DNA of 7,414 nucleotides from Succinivibrionaceae bacterium (lineage in GTDB: Bacteria > Pseudomonadota > Gammaproteobacteria > Enterobacterales > Succinivibrionaceae), in NCBI GenBank assembly GCA_003477345.1, contig DMTG01000037.1, positions 1-7,414 of the forward strand. The letters run 5' to 3'. Shown piece after piece: positions 1-5,664 of the stretch (within the stretch, counting starts at the first letter, position 1; every line of letters begins with the position of its first letter). Made by a program: the position numbers and the translations under genes. The notes below the pieces were generated by a model. That model was not told where the DNA came from. It saw only the letters and a program-made list of their open reading frames with translations, and made no database searches.

Positions 1-176
1 ATGGCAGAGGAAACCTTAAAGCAGAGTATGAGGGTGAAAATGCCTTTAGAACCTCAAATCCGAAGGTATTTGCTGCAGGTGACGGCAGACGAGGGCAGTC
101 TCTGGTGGTTTATGCCATAGCCGAAGGCAGACGCTGTGCAGAGGCGGTAAACAGCTTCTTAAGAGAAGAAAACTGA
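1..176 (+). CDS. gltD: Glutamate synthase small (beta) subunit, C-terminal 57 residues (5' partial)
   Basis: The reading frame enters from the left edge (first full codon at 3) and ends with TGA at 174-176. The 57 visible residues contain the FAD-binding C-terminal signature of the GltD family, [20 protein letters not shown], followed by [16 protein letters not shown]. GltD is the NAD(P)H-oxidising, FAD and Fe-S containing subunit that feeds electrons to GltB for making glutamate from glutamine and 2-oxoglutarate in the cytoplasm. Related small oxidoreductases share this C-terminus, for example the AegA/YgfK type and the NfnL-like subunit, so the exact paralogue cannot be fixed from 57 residues. 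GltD is the simplest reading. The gene converges on gnd, with a hairpin terminator between them at 212-234. Its start and most of the gene lie outside the window. Confidence 0.85.
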   Translation, partial: GRGNLKAEYEGENAFRTSNPKVFAAGDGRRGQSLVVYAIAEGRRCAEAVNSFLREEN

Positions 177-211
177 ACTCTGAACAGCAAATACTCAGGT
201 ATCTAAACAAG

Positions 212-234
212 AAACTCTGCCTAAGGCAGAGTTT
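212..234. terminator. Shared hairpin terminator between convergent gltD and gnd
   Basis: A perfect 10-bp inverted repeat, AAACTCTGCC at 212-221 and GGCAGAGTTT at 225-234, has a 3-nt loop. It begins 36 bp after the gltD stop and 18 bp after the gnd stop. Each arm ends in TTT on its own strand, and moderately T-rich sequence follows on both sides. The position suits a bidirectional intrinsic terminator, although the T tracts are short. Confidence 0.7.
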
Positions 235-251
235 CCTGTTTCTAGCTTAGG

Positions 252-1658
252 TTAATTCCAGTGGTGGTGCGTGACCTCTCCTGTAGGCTCATAGATAAAG
301 GTATGAGCTCCGAAGAAGTCTCTGAGTCCCTGAATCATATTGGCTCCGACTACTCTGGTGGTCATGGCGTCAAAATAGGCGATGGCGGCACTGTAGGCAG
401 GGGCAGGGATGCCGTTGGCAATAGCCAGGGTGACAAGCTTTCTGAAATCAGGCATGGAGTTATCGATTTCTTTTGCGAAATCAGGTGAATCCATCAGATT
501 TTCAAGATTTGAGTTCTGCTCGAAGCTTGCCGTGATACGGTTTAGGAATTCTGCTCTTATGATGCAGCCGCCTCTGAATACAGAGGCAATTGTGCCGATA
601 GGCAGTTCCCAGCCATAGTTTTCCATGGCTTTTTTATAGAAGACAAAGCCCTGTGCGTAAGCGGCGATTTTTCCTGCATACAGAGAGTTTTCTACGATTC
701 TTACCAGTTCTTCTTTATTTTCTACAGCACATACTTTTGGCTTGCTGCTGAGCAGATTAAGTCTTCTGCGGCGCTGATCGATATAGGAGCTGTCGATTCG
801 GGCATTGAGCGCGGCATCAATAATGCTCAGGCTGATGCCGTTTTCAAAACCGCTCTGGGCTGTCCATTTGCCGGTACCTTTCTGTCCGGCGCTGTCTAAT
901 ATCTTGTCTATAAGATCGCCATCGCCGTCAGGATCTTTGGCAGCCAGTACCTTAGAGGCAATTTCTATAAGATAGCTTTTTAGTCGGCCCTGATTGAATT
1001 TTGCGAATATGTCGGAGATTTCCTGATTGGAAAAGCCTCCCAGATTCTTCAGCAGCAGGTAGCTTTCAGCAATCAGCTGCATGTCGGCATATTCAATGCC
1101 GTTATGAACCATTTTTACAAAGTGTCCGGCTCCATCGGTTCCCATATAGGCGCAGCATGGCTTGCCGTCTTCTGAGGCTTTAGCGGAGATTGCGCAGAAA
1201 ATCTTTTCTAAATACTGATAGCCTTCCTTCTCGCCACCGGCCATCATGGCAGGACCGTGTCTTGCGCCTTCTTCGCCGCCAGATACGCCAACACCGTAGA
1301 AGCGGATTTTCTTTTCCTTAAGCTCTGCATAACGTCTTCTGGTATCTGTGAACAGCGAATTTCCAAGATCAACGACAATATCTCCTTCATCCAGCAGTGG
1401 TGTAAGCTGGCTGATTAATGAATCAACAGCTTTTCCTGCAGTAACCATCATAAGAATGCAGCGAGGTTTCTTAAGAGAATCCAGCATTTCCTTCAGATCA
1501 TAAAAAGGGTGGCATTTTGGATGGCTGTTGTCTTTTTTGAACTTATCGACCAGATCGCTTGTGTAGTTCCAGAGTGCAATTTCATATCCGTGATCGGCAA
1601 TATTCAGTGCCAGATTAGAGCCCATTACGCCTAGTCCGATAAGTGATATGTCGTTCAT
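252..1658 (-). CDS. gnd: 6-phosphogluconate dehydrogenase, decarboxylating
   Basis: This enzyme of the oxidative pentose phosphate pathway converts 6-phosphogluconate to ribulose 5-phosphate and CO2, with reduction of NAD(P)+. The chosen ATG at 1656-1658 gives 468 residues, the usual family length, and has GGAG 9 nt upstream. The in-frame ATG at 1671-1673 would add MEIRR and has no Shine-Dalgarno sequence. Visible features are the Rossmann motif GLGVMGSN (8-15), the family signature VSGGEEGA (125-132), the catalytic block KMVHNGIEY (Lys182, His185, Asn186, Glu189, Tyr190), KGTGKW (260-265), Arg287, and the C-terminal Arg446 and His452 in RDFFGAHTF. The substrate pocket therefore looks complete. 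The oddity is in the coenzyme site. The segment after strand beta-2 is NYTSDL (31-36), where NADP-dependent enzymes have Asn-Arg-Ser/Thr and, three residues after Ser/Thr, a Lys. The usual DGGN also reads DLGN (97-100). No zwf, pgl or edd gene is adjacent. The gene probably has its own promoter near 1710-1738. Confidence 0.95.
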   Translation of the reverse strand: MNDISLIGLGVMGSNLALNIADHGYEIALWNYTSDLVDKFKKDNSHPKCHPFYDLKEMLDSLKKPRCILMMVTAGKAVDSLISQLTPLLDEGDIVVDLGNSLFTDTRRRYAELKEKKIRFYGVGVSGGEEGARHGPAMMAGGEKEGYQYLEKIFCAISAKASEDGKPCCAYMGTDGAGHFVKMVHNGIEYADMQLIAESYLLLKNLGGFSNQEISDIFAKFNQGRLKSYLIEIASKVLAAKDPDGDGDLIDKILDSAGQKGTGKWTAQSGFENGISLSIIDAALNARIDSSYIDQRRRRLNLLSSKPKVCAVENKEELVRIVENSLYAGKIAAYAQGFVFYKKAMENYGWELPIGTIASVFRGGCIIRAEFLNRITASFEQNSNLENLMDSPDFAKEIDNSMPDFRKLVTLAIANGIPAPAYSAAIAYFDAMTTRVVGANMIQGLRDFFGAHTFIYEPTGEVTHHHWN

Positions 1659-1667
1659 TCTTCTTAT

Positions 1668-1671
1668 CTCC
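1668..1671 (-). promoter_or_regulatory. Shine-Dalgarno sequence that fixes the gnd start at 1658
   Basis: GGAG on the minus strand lies 9 nt upstream of the second in-frame ATG. The first ATG (1671-1673) overlaps this element and is preceded only by AT-rich sequence without a ribosome binding site. The shorter start gives MNDISLIGLG, which begins directly in the Rossmann strand as in other Gnd proteins. Confidence 0.75.
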
Positions 1672-1709
1672 ATATGTGTGTTTAATTTTTATAGTTTACT
1701 GACATAATA

Positions 1710-1738
1710 GTCATAACTGAATGATGTAATTTTATCAA
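1710..1738 (-). promoter_or_regulatory. Candidate sigma-70 promoter for gnd
   Basis: On the minus strand TTGATA (1733-1738, 5 of 6 to the -35 consensus) is followed after 17 bp by TATGAC (1710-1715, 4 of 6 to the -10 consensus). Transcription would start near 1703 and give a leader of about 45 nt with the GGAG site inside it. The region is AT-rich, so a chance match is possible. Confidence 0.35.
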
Positions 1739-1780
1739 AAAAGGTGATTTTTTGTGAATGGATGATAAGAATATTGACAT

Positions 1781-1855
1781 AGATCTAGCATTTTTTGCGT
1801 TTTGCAGAAAATTACAGATCTAAGCTGTCATCAGTTTATGCCAGATGACGGCTTA
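1781..1855. repeat. Two abutting imperfect inverted repeats between the MBL hydrolase gene and gnd
   Basis: The first repeat (1781-1821) has outer 6-bp arms AGATCT at 1781-1786 and 1816-1821, a 3x3 internal loop, then a 9-bp inner stem (1790-1798 with 1804-1812) and a 5-nt loop. The second (1821-1855) has 12-bp arms with an 11-nt loop. Each has one imperfect pair that is G-U in + strand RNA and A-C in - strand RNA. Neither is followed by a T tract on the minus strand, so they do not look like a canonical terminator for the gene at 1901-2707. They may be weak 3'-UTR structures or protein-binding sites. Confidence 0.5.
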
Positions 1856-1900
1856 TTGAGGATAAAAAATAGCTGGTGCGGCAGAAAGATTACTTTATGT

Positions 1901-2707
1901 TTAGAGTATCAGTTCATCTAAATCATCAGGTACAAACAGTCTGCCTTTGAAAAAGGCTTTGCCTTCATCAGTGTAGCGCTGTTTGCGAGTCTCGATGTCG
2001 TTATCCTTGGTGTGATAGATTATCAGGTTCTGAACTTTCAGATTCTGAGCATTTTCACAGGCTTCTTTTACCGTAGAATGGCTCTTCTCATACGGTTTGA
2101 AGCGGTCTCTTTCCTCGTACTGACAGAAAGCCTCATGCAGCAGCCAGGTGGCATTTTTAGCGTATTTTTCAAGGTGAGGGCGGTAAGGTTCATCACCTAG
2201 GCATACCAGGGATTTTCCTTCCTCAAGTTCCATCCTGCAGCCGAACTGTTTGGTTTTCTGAGAGCCCATATCGAAGAAGGTAACCTTGTGACCGAAAGCG
2301 TCGATACTCTCGCCATCGTTTACAACCTTCAGGTGCAGCTTCTTTTCAAGCTGGTCAGACTGTTTTTTCTGCAGCAGATCGCAGGTAAGCTTTCTGAGCT
2401 CTTCAATAGCCTCGTCATGACCGTATATAGTGACATCATCGTCATATCTGCCTTCAGCCATGTTCTGGGCAATGAGTCTGACTACCCAAACCATACCGAG
2501 AATATGGTCGATATGCTTGTGAGTAAGAAAGATATGATGAATCTTTTTATAGTCGATATTACAGCTTTCAAAACGCTCTAGGATCTGACTACCGCCGCCT
2601 GCATCAGCCAGAAAGTACTCATCTTTTTTTACATCGTAAATAGAGAAACAGGTGTTATAACATTTAGTTACGAATGCGCAGCCTGTACCAAGTATTCTAA
2701 TTTTCAT
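1901..2707 (-). CDS. RNase Z-like metallo-beta-lactamase-fold hydrolase
   Basis: This 268-residue protein is a probable metal-dependent phosphodiesterase or other hydrolase of the RNase Z/ElaC branch; its substrate is unknown. It starts directly in the fold with MKIRILGTG. It carries Asp35 (LADAGGGS), the main metal motif HKHIDH (63-68: His63, His65, Asp67, His68), the bridging Asp172 in CLGDEPY, His191-Glu192 in LLHEAF, KSHST (208-212), and the final His232 in YHTKD. No long flexible exosite arm of tRNase Z is visible, so tRNA 3'-end processing is not the best guess. The FGCRMEL block (155-161) corresponds to the FGYRxEx region that follows a metal-binding His in the family. In my recollection, relatives have a DIHSTK-type motif just before it, but here the sequence is DMGSQK, with Gly148 at that place. 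AGGA lies 9 nt upstream of the ATG. I found no convincing promoter, and the hairpins downstream lack a T tract, so read-through toward gnd is possible. Confidence 0.8.
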   Translation of the reverse strand: MKIRILGTGCAFVTKCYNTCFSIYDVKKDEYFLADAGGGSQILERFESCNIDYKKIHHIFLTHKHIDHILGMVWVVRLIAQNMAEGRYDDDVTIYGHDEAIEELRKLTCDLLQKKQSDQLEKKLHLKVVNDGESIDAFGHKVTFFDMGSQKTKQFGCRMELEEGKSLVCLGDEPYRPHLEKYAKNATWLLHEAFCQYEERDRFKPYEKSHSTVKEACENAQNLKVQNLIIYHTKDNDIETRKQRYTDEGKAFFKGRLFVPDDLDELIL

Positions 2708-2828
2708 GGGTAAGAATCCTGAGGAAAAGTCTTATAAATTCACACATAGATAAAGCTGTATTTTAACTGAATGCAGCGGAATAGGAAAATCGAAGTTCTA
2801 ACTTATTTTAGGAGTGGCAGAAAAGCGT

Positions 2829-2863
2829 AAAAATTGTGGCGCCTATCTGGCGCCACAATTTTT
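2829..2863 (-). terminator. Strong intrinsic terminator after the epimerase gene
   Basis: A perfect 15-bp inverted repeat joins 2829-2843 (ending TGGCGCC) to 2849-2863 (starting GGCGCCA) around a 5-nt loop. On the minus strand the GC-rich core runs into five T and then a further T-rich stretch. It lies 46 bp past the stop of the gene ending at 2909. The stem is symmetric, so it could also stop + strand transcription and insulates the MBL gene from upstream read-through. Confidence 0.9.
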
Positions 2864-2908
2864 GTTATTCAGGGCTGTCCTGTTAACGACGACACCCTTC
2901 AGGTGAAA

Positions 2909-3838
2909 TTACTTTTTGAGCATATCAGTTAAAATAACTTCTAAAATAACCTGATTTAAGAAATCAGCACTCATCTGATAAGTGCGGTGAACTTTTGGTC
3001 CATCGTTCTTCTGACGGAATTCAACACCGACCCTGAGTCCGGTATCCTTGTTGAAGCCACCATACTTTGCATGCAGAATAAGATCTGCAGCCTTTTTAAT
3101 AGTTAGAAATCCTGGATAGCCCGGAGCAATATGGTTGTCTCCATACAGAGGATCGTTTATATCCAGAATAGCGTTTGACAGGTGAACCTGACTGATGAAA
3201 GGAGACAGGGTATCAAAAGAGGAGAGCACGTTTTCTCTGTTTAAGGCCACATGTGCGGTATCAAATGAAATGAAGACATTTTTGTGATCTTTTCTTAACA
3301 GTTCGATCACTTCATGTACATCATCTACCAGACTTAAAAGCTTCTTTCTGTGCGCAAAGCGGTCGTCTGATTCTATCAGCACGTCCAGTTTTGCCTTTTT
3401 GGCATAATCTGCAACTTCAGACAGGCTTTTTATCAGCGCCTCGTATGCAGCAGATCTCTTGAAAATCCCAACATTGTTTCCGCCGTCAAGAGCTATTGCA
3501 TTAGCTCCCATTTCGCAGGCCAGATCGATATTTTTTCTGACCTCATCAACAGTTTTCTTTCTAAGATTTTCATCCAGGCTGTTGATATCAAGATTCTGAG
3601 TTGCCAGAGATTTGGATATCCATACTGAAGTATAAATATTGCTTTTGCTTAAAGCTGCGTTAATACGTTTACGCTCGGATTTGTCGGCTATGGATTTTAG
3701 TTCCATTGACTTGTAGAAACCATCCTGCAGAACTTTTTCTACAACATTGGCCATGAAATTCTTGTCTTCTGTATGTTCGTTATAAGACTCCCAAAGAATT
3801 GCCGTTGGGATAATGTATGAGCGAGTATCTACAGTCAC
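2909..3838 (-). CDS. Sugar phosphate isomerase/epimerase, xylose isomerase-like TIM barrel
   Basis: This 309-residue protein belongs to the AP-endonuclease-2/xylose isomerase-like superfamily, whose members isomerise or epimerise sugars, sugar phosphates and related polyols with a divalent metal. The ligand set is visible in order: Glu156 (VLIESDD), Asp193 with His196 (SFDTAHV), His219 (QVHLSNA) and Glu273 (VGVEF). The loop DNHIAPGYPG (234-243) matches the usual DxHxxPGxG segment before the last strands. The start is GTG at 3836-3838, with AGAGG 6 nt upstream; the next Met is residue 29, too far inside the barrel. The protein does not resemble UlaE or SgbU closely enough to name a substrate. 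The DeoR-type regulator gene lies just upstream on the same strand but behind its own terminator, so the two are separate transcripts. Control of this gene by that regulator is likely but inferred. Other possible roles are an inositol or hydroxypyruvate isomerase-like enzyme. Confidence 0.82.
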   Translation of the reverse strand: MTVDTRSYIIPTAILWESYNEHTEDKNFMANVVEKVLQDGFYKSMELKSIADKSERKRINAALSKSNIYTSVWISKSLATQNLDINSLDENLRKKTVDEVRKNIDLACEMGANAIALDGGNNVGIFKRSAAYEALIKSLSEVADYAKKAKLDVLIESDDRFAHRKKLLSLVDDVHEVIELLRKDHKNVFISFDTAHVALNRENVLSSFDTLSPFISQVHLSNAILDINDPLYGDNHIAPGYPGFLTIKKAADLILHAKYGGFNKDTGLRVGVEFRQKNDGPKVHRTYQMSADFLNQVILEVILTDMLKK

Positions 3839-4145
3839 AATTAACCTCTAAATATATTCGATTATATTTATGCGCCCTCATTCAGGGTTTTTTAGTTTTA
3901 CATTAACAAGATAATTCAAAACGCATTGCAAATTCAATGGATAGTTCGCATTTTTATTAAATATGCACAACTGATCGCAATCTTGTCAGCAAATAAAAAT
4001 CATAGTGGCATATTTAACAACTAACGGCCAAAAAGGCTTTAATTTATGTGAAGTATTGCAAAAAAAAGATATTTAAGTTTAAAAATAACCGTAATTTCAG
4101 AGTGATATTTTTTGAGCTTGGGCCTGTGAAGCCGTATAGTGCGGC
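3839..4145 (-). promoter_or_regulatory. Gene-free upstream region of the epimerase with a -10 box and a short palindrome
   Basis: This AT-rich stretch has no open frame with a ribosome binding site. On the minus strand a perfect TATAAT lies at 3861-3866, about 23 bp from the GTG, which would give a very short leader. No TTGACA-like -35 box sits at the right distance. Instead an inverted repeat with CCCT (3875-3878) and AGGG (3884-3887) arms and a 5-bp centre occupies that place. A second partial inverted repeat, ATTG-N6-CAAT, is at 3925-3938. The layout suits a regulated or activator-dependent promoter. The rest of the stretch shows nothing I can name. Confidence 0.4.
3845..3849 (-). promoter_or_regulatory. 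Shine-Dalgarno sequence supporting the GTG start of the epimerase
   Basis: AGAGG on the minus strand is 6 nt upstream of GTG (3836-3838). No ATG lies at a suitable distance, so GTG is the only supported start. Confidence 0.7.
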
Positions 4146-4187
4146 ATAAAAATATCGTTTTGACTAAGTGCAAAACGACATTTTTAT
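4146..4187 (-). terminator. Intrinsic terminator after the DeoR-family regulator
   Basis: The arms 4148-4162 and 4171-4185 form a 15-bp stem with one imperfect pair, which is G-U in the minus transcript, and an 8-nt loop. The stem extends by two A-T pairs to 4146 and 4187. The minus-strand RNA ends in ATATTTTTAT. It begins 14 bp after the stop codon at 4202. Confidence 0.8.
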
Positions 4188-4201
4188 ATAATCAGAAAAT
4201 T

Positions 4202-4960
4202 TTACGCAAGTACCAGCTCGATATTCTGATGTCTTACCATCTGACAGGCAGTTTCAGGCAGGGAACTGTCGGTAATAATGGTATTTAATTCAGACAGAGG
4301 AAGAGCAATAAAGGTAGCAACCTGTCCATATTTTGAAGAATCACTTATGAGAATATGATTAATGCTTGACTGACAGATGGCTTTTTTGAGTATTACCTTA
4401 TCCATATCCGGTGTTGTAATTCCGCGGGCATCCCAGGAAGATGCGGAAATAAAGGCCACATCAATAGAGAAGGAAGCCAGTGTCTGGGCTGCAAGAGGAC
4501 CAACGCAGGAAAAAGTCTTTTTTCTTACCTGACCGCCGACGTGTATAAGTTCGCTTGAGGTCTGGGAGGCAAGGCTGGTAATGACCTCGAAATCATTCGA
4601 TATAATAGTAAGATCTGAACGGTTTGCAATTACCTGAGCCAGTGCCAGAGCGGTAGTTCCGGCATCTAGATAAATGCAGGCATGCTCAGGAATTCTTTCG
4701 GCTGCTGCTTTTGCAATTCTGGCTTTTTCAGAGGTAGCCATAGTCTGGCGTACTGACAGCAGAGGTTCTGAATTTAACTTCTTTAAAATCTGTACACCGC
4801 CAGAAACTTGAACCACAAGTCCTTCCTGTTCAAGTTTCTGCAGGTCGCGTCTTACTGTCATATGTGACACATTTAAGGTAGCGACTAATTCGCTAATGCT
4901 GATCACTCCACGGATGCCAACAAGTTCCATTATTTTCTGGCGACGCTCTAGAGGAATCAT
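4202..4960 (-). CDS. DeoR/GlpR-family transcriptional repressor
   Basis: This is a cytoplasmic DNA-binding repressor of sugar metabolism genes, 252 residues as is usual for the family. The N-terminal winged helix-turn-helix begins MIPLERRQKIMELV. Its recognition segment is ISELVATLNVSHMTVRRDL (22-40), followed by the wing EGLVVQVSGGV. The C-terminal DeoRC sensor domain, which binds phosphorylated sugars, shows IYLDAGTT (97-103), IISND (119-123), FISASSW (170-176) and ISDSSKYGQ (205-213). An upstream TTG at 4997-4999 would add 13 residues, but it has no ribosome binding site. ATG 4958-4960 has GGGAG 5 nt upstream and starts at the family's standard MIPxERR. The C-terminus (IALPLSELNTIITD, then LPE and ELVLA) reminds me of E. 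coli YgbI, a regulator of four-carbon acid sugar genes, but this is from memory. Its probable promoter and a 21-bp palindrome lie upstream at 5092-5156. The epimerase gene downstream is the likely target. Confidence 0.9.
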   Translation of the reverse strand: MIPLERRQKIMELVGIRGVISISELVATLNVSHMTVRRDLQKLEQEGLVVQVSGGVQILKKLNSEPLLSVRQTMATSEKARIAKAAAERIPEHACIYLDAGTTALALAQVIANRSDLTIISNDFEVITSLASQTSSELIHVGGQVRKKTFSCVGPLAAQTLASFSIDVAFISASSWDARGITTPDMDKVILKKAICQSSINHILISDSSKYGQVATFIALPLSELNTIITDSSLPETACQMVRHQNIELVLA

Positions 4961-4965
4961 AGAAT

Positions 4966-4970
4966 CTCCC
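4966..4970 (-). promoter_or_regulatory. Shine-Dalgarno sequence that fixes the DeoR-family start at 4960
   Basis: GGGAG on the minus strand is 5 nt upstream of ATG 4958-4960. The longer frame opens with TTG at 4999 and has only AT-rich sequence before it. Confidence 0.75.
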
Positions 4971-5091
4971 AAACCTACCGTTATCAAGCAACGGAGCAAT
5001 ATTCTTTAACAGTCAATTCACATTATTTTATTTCTTATTTTGTGAAAAATTGAAGAAATTTGTATAAATGCTTAAACGATTATATAGGAAA

Positions 5092-5119
5092 ATTATAATA
5101 ATTGATCTTAATAGTTCAA
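5092..5119 (-). promoter_or_regulatory. Candidate sigma-70 promoter of the DeoR-family gene
   Basis: On the minus strand TTGAAC (5114-5119, 4 of 6) is followed after 16 bp by a perfect TATAAT (5092-5097). The predicted transcript starts near 5085 and has a leader of about 125 nt. Another TATAAT lies closer to the gene but lacks a recognisable -35 box. Confidence 0.55.
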
Positions 5120-5135
5120 AAATTAAAAAAATATC

Positions 5136-5156
5136 ACAAAATTTGTTAAATTTTGT
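5136..5156. promoter_or_regulatory. Candidate operator: 21-bp palindrome upstream of the DeoR-family promoter
   Basis: Perfect 9-bp arms, ACAAAATTT (5136-5144) and AAATTTTGT (5148-5156), are separated by 3 bp. The site lies 17 bp upstream of the -35 box of the candidate promoter at 5092-5119, about 51-71 bp before the predicted transcript start. This is where an activator or an autoregulatory repressor could bind. The remaining AT-rich DNA between 4971 and 5250 shows no gene. Confidence 0.4.
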
Positions 5157-5250
5157 AATTGGTTATGCTCTGCAAATTAAATGATGTTCGTAAATAGGGA
5201 AGAGCTGGCAGAAAAAAAGATTTTGAGTCTTAGGTGAAAAATAAAAAATT

Positions 5251-5287
5251 AAAAAACTAGTTCTTTCAGTCGAAAAACTAGTTTTTT
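5251..5287 (-). terminator. Intrinsic terminator after the HPr gene
   Basis: A 12-bp perfect stem (5251-5262 with 5276-5287, core ACTAGT) can be extended by a 4-bp inner stem TTTC/GAAA with a tetraloop and one bulged base. On the minus strand the hairpin is followed by TTTTTTAATTTTTTATTTTT. It lies 22 bp past the HPr stop codon. Confidence 0.85.
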
Positions 5288-5309
5288 AAATTAGCAATTA
5301 GAGAGATAA

Positions 5310-5570
5310 CTAAAGATACTTTTCAAAAGCATCTTTCATGGCGCTGATTGCAACTTCTTCATCTTCGCCTTCACAGGTTACAGTAACATCTTCTCCACAA
5401 TGAATACTTAATCCCATAAGAGCAAAAATTCCGCTTTTCAGAGAAATCTTTTTGCCATGGCATTCGACATAAACTTCTGACTTGTTGGCGCTGGCTGTTC
5501 TTATTATTGCGCCTGCGGGACGTGCATGAACGCCGTCGCGATCTTTTATTTTATAAACAAACTGCTGCAT
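5310..5570 (-). CDS. ptsH: HPr, phosphocarrier protein of the sugar phosphotransferase system
   Basis: HPr is the small cytoplasmic protein that accepts phosphate from enzyme I on His15 and passes it to sugar-specific EIIA domains. This 86-residue protein has the active-site block GVHARPAG with His15 and Arg17 at the standard positions. The regulatory-site block has Lys45-Ser46, as in E. coli and Bacillus HPr. After Ser46 there is one extra residue (SGIFALMGL) relative to E. coli HPr, placed at the start of helix 2. The segment IFALMGLSIHCGEDVTV looks more like HPr of anaerobic Firmicutes than of enterobacteria. An AGG lies 7 nt before the ATG. No ptsI or crr is next to it; the gene is followed by its own terminator, so it is not in a ptsHI-crr operon. 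It could be a second, specialised HPr paralogue, which cannot be decided from this window. A weak promoter lies at 5605-5633, and read-through from ihfA is possible. Confidence 0.93.
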   Translation of the reverse strand: MQQFVYKIKDRDGVHARPAGAIIRTASANKSEVYVECHGKKISLKSGIFALMGLSIHCGEDVTVTCEGEDEEVAISAMKDAFEKYL

Positions 5571-5604
5571 TGGCGTACCTTATTTTTAAGGATCAAAAAT
5601 TCGG

Positions 5605-5633
5605 ATCTTAATGAAAGAAAGACCCATCATCAA
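5605..5633 (-). promoter_or_regulatory. Weak candidate promoter for the HPr gene
   Basis: On the minus strand TTGATG (5628-5633) and TAAGAT (5605-5610) are spaced by 17 bp, each matching the consensus at 4 of 6 positions. It would give a leader of about 28 nt. No clear terminator separates ihfA from ptsH, so this may be only a secondary promoter. Confidence 0.3.
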
Positions 5634-5664
5634 AAATAAGACGCAATTCAATAGGCTGGTAGTA

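Noticed and set aside
1659..1673. Five-residue longer N-terminus of Gnd starting at the ATG 1671-1673
   Set aside because: That ATG has no ribosome binding site and overlaps the GGAG that serves the ATG at 1656-1658. The shorter form matches the family's usual 468 residues.
1774..1779. Perfect TTGACA on the + strand as a promoter for a small RNA covering the hairpins
   Set aside because: No -10-like hexamer lies 15-19 bp downstream.
3875..3895. CCCT/AGGG hairpin followed by six T on the + strand, resembling a terminator
   Set aside because: The stem has only four pairs and no + strand transcript is expected there. It is better viewed as a possible binding site for the minus-strand promoter.
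4044..4062. CRP-like site (TGTGA followed by a poor second half)
   Set aside because: Only one half-site is good. The other matches 3 of 5 positions, and the site is far from the likely promoter.
4961..4999. Thirteen-residue N-terminal extension of the DeoR-family protein from a TTG codon
   Set aside because: No Shine-Dalgarno sequence precedes the TTG, and the added residues do not look like family sequence. ATG 4958-4960 has GGGAG and the typical MIPxERR start.
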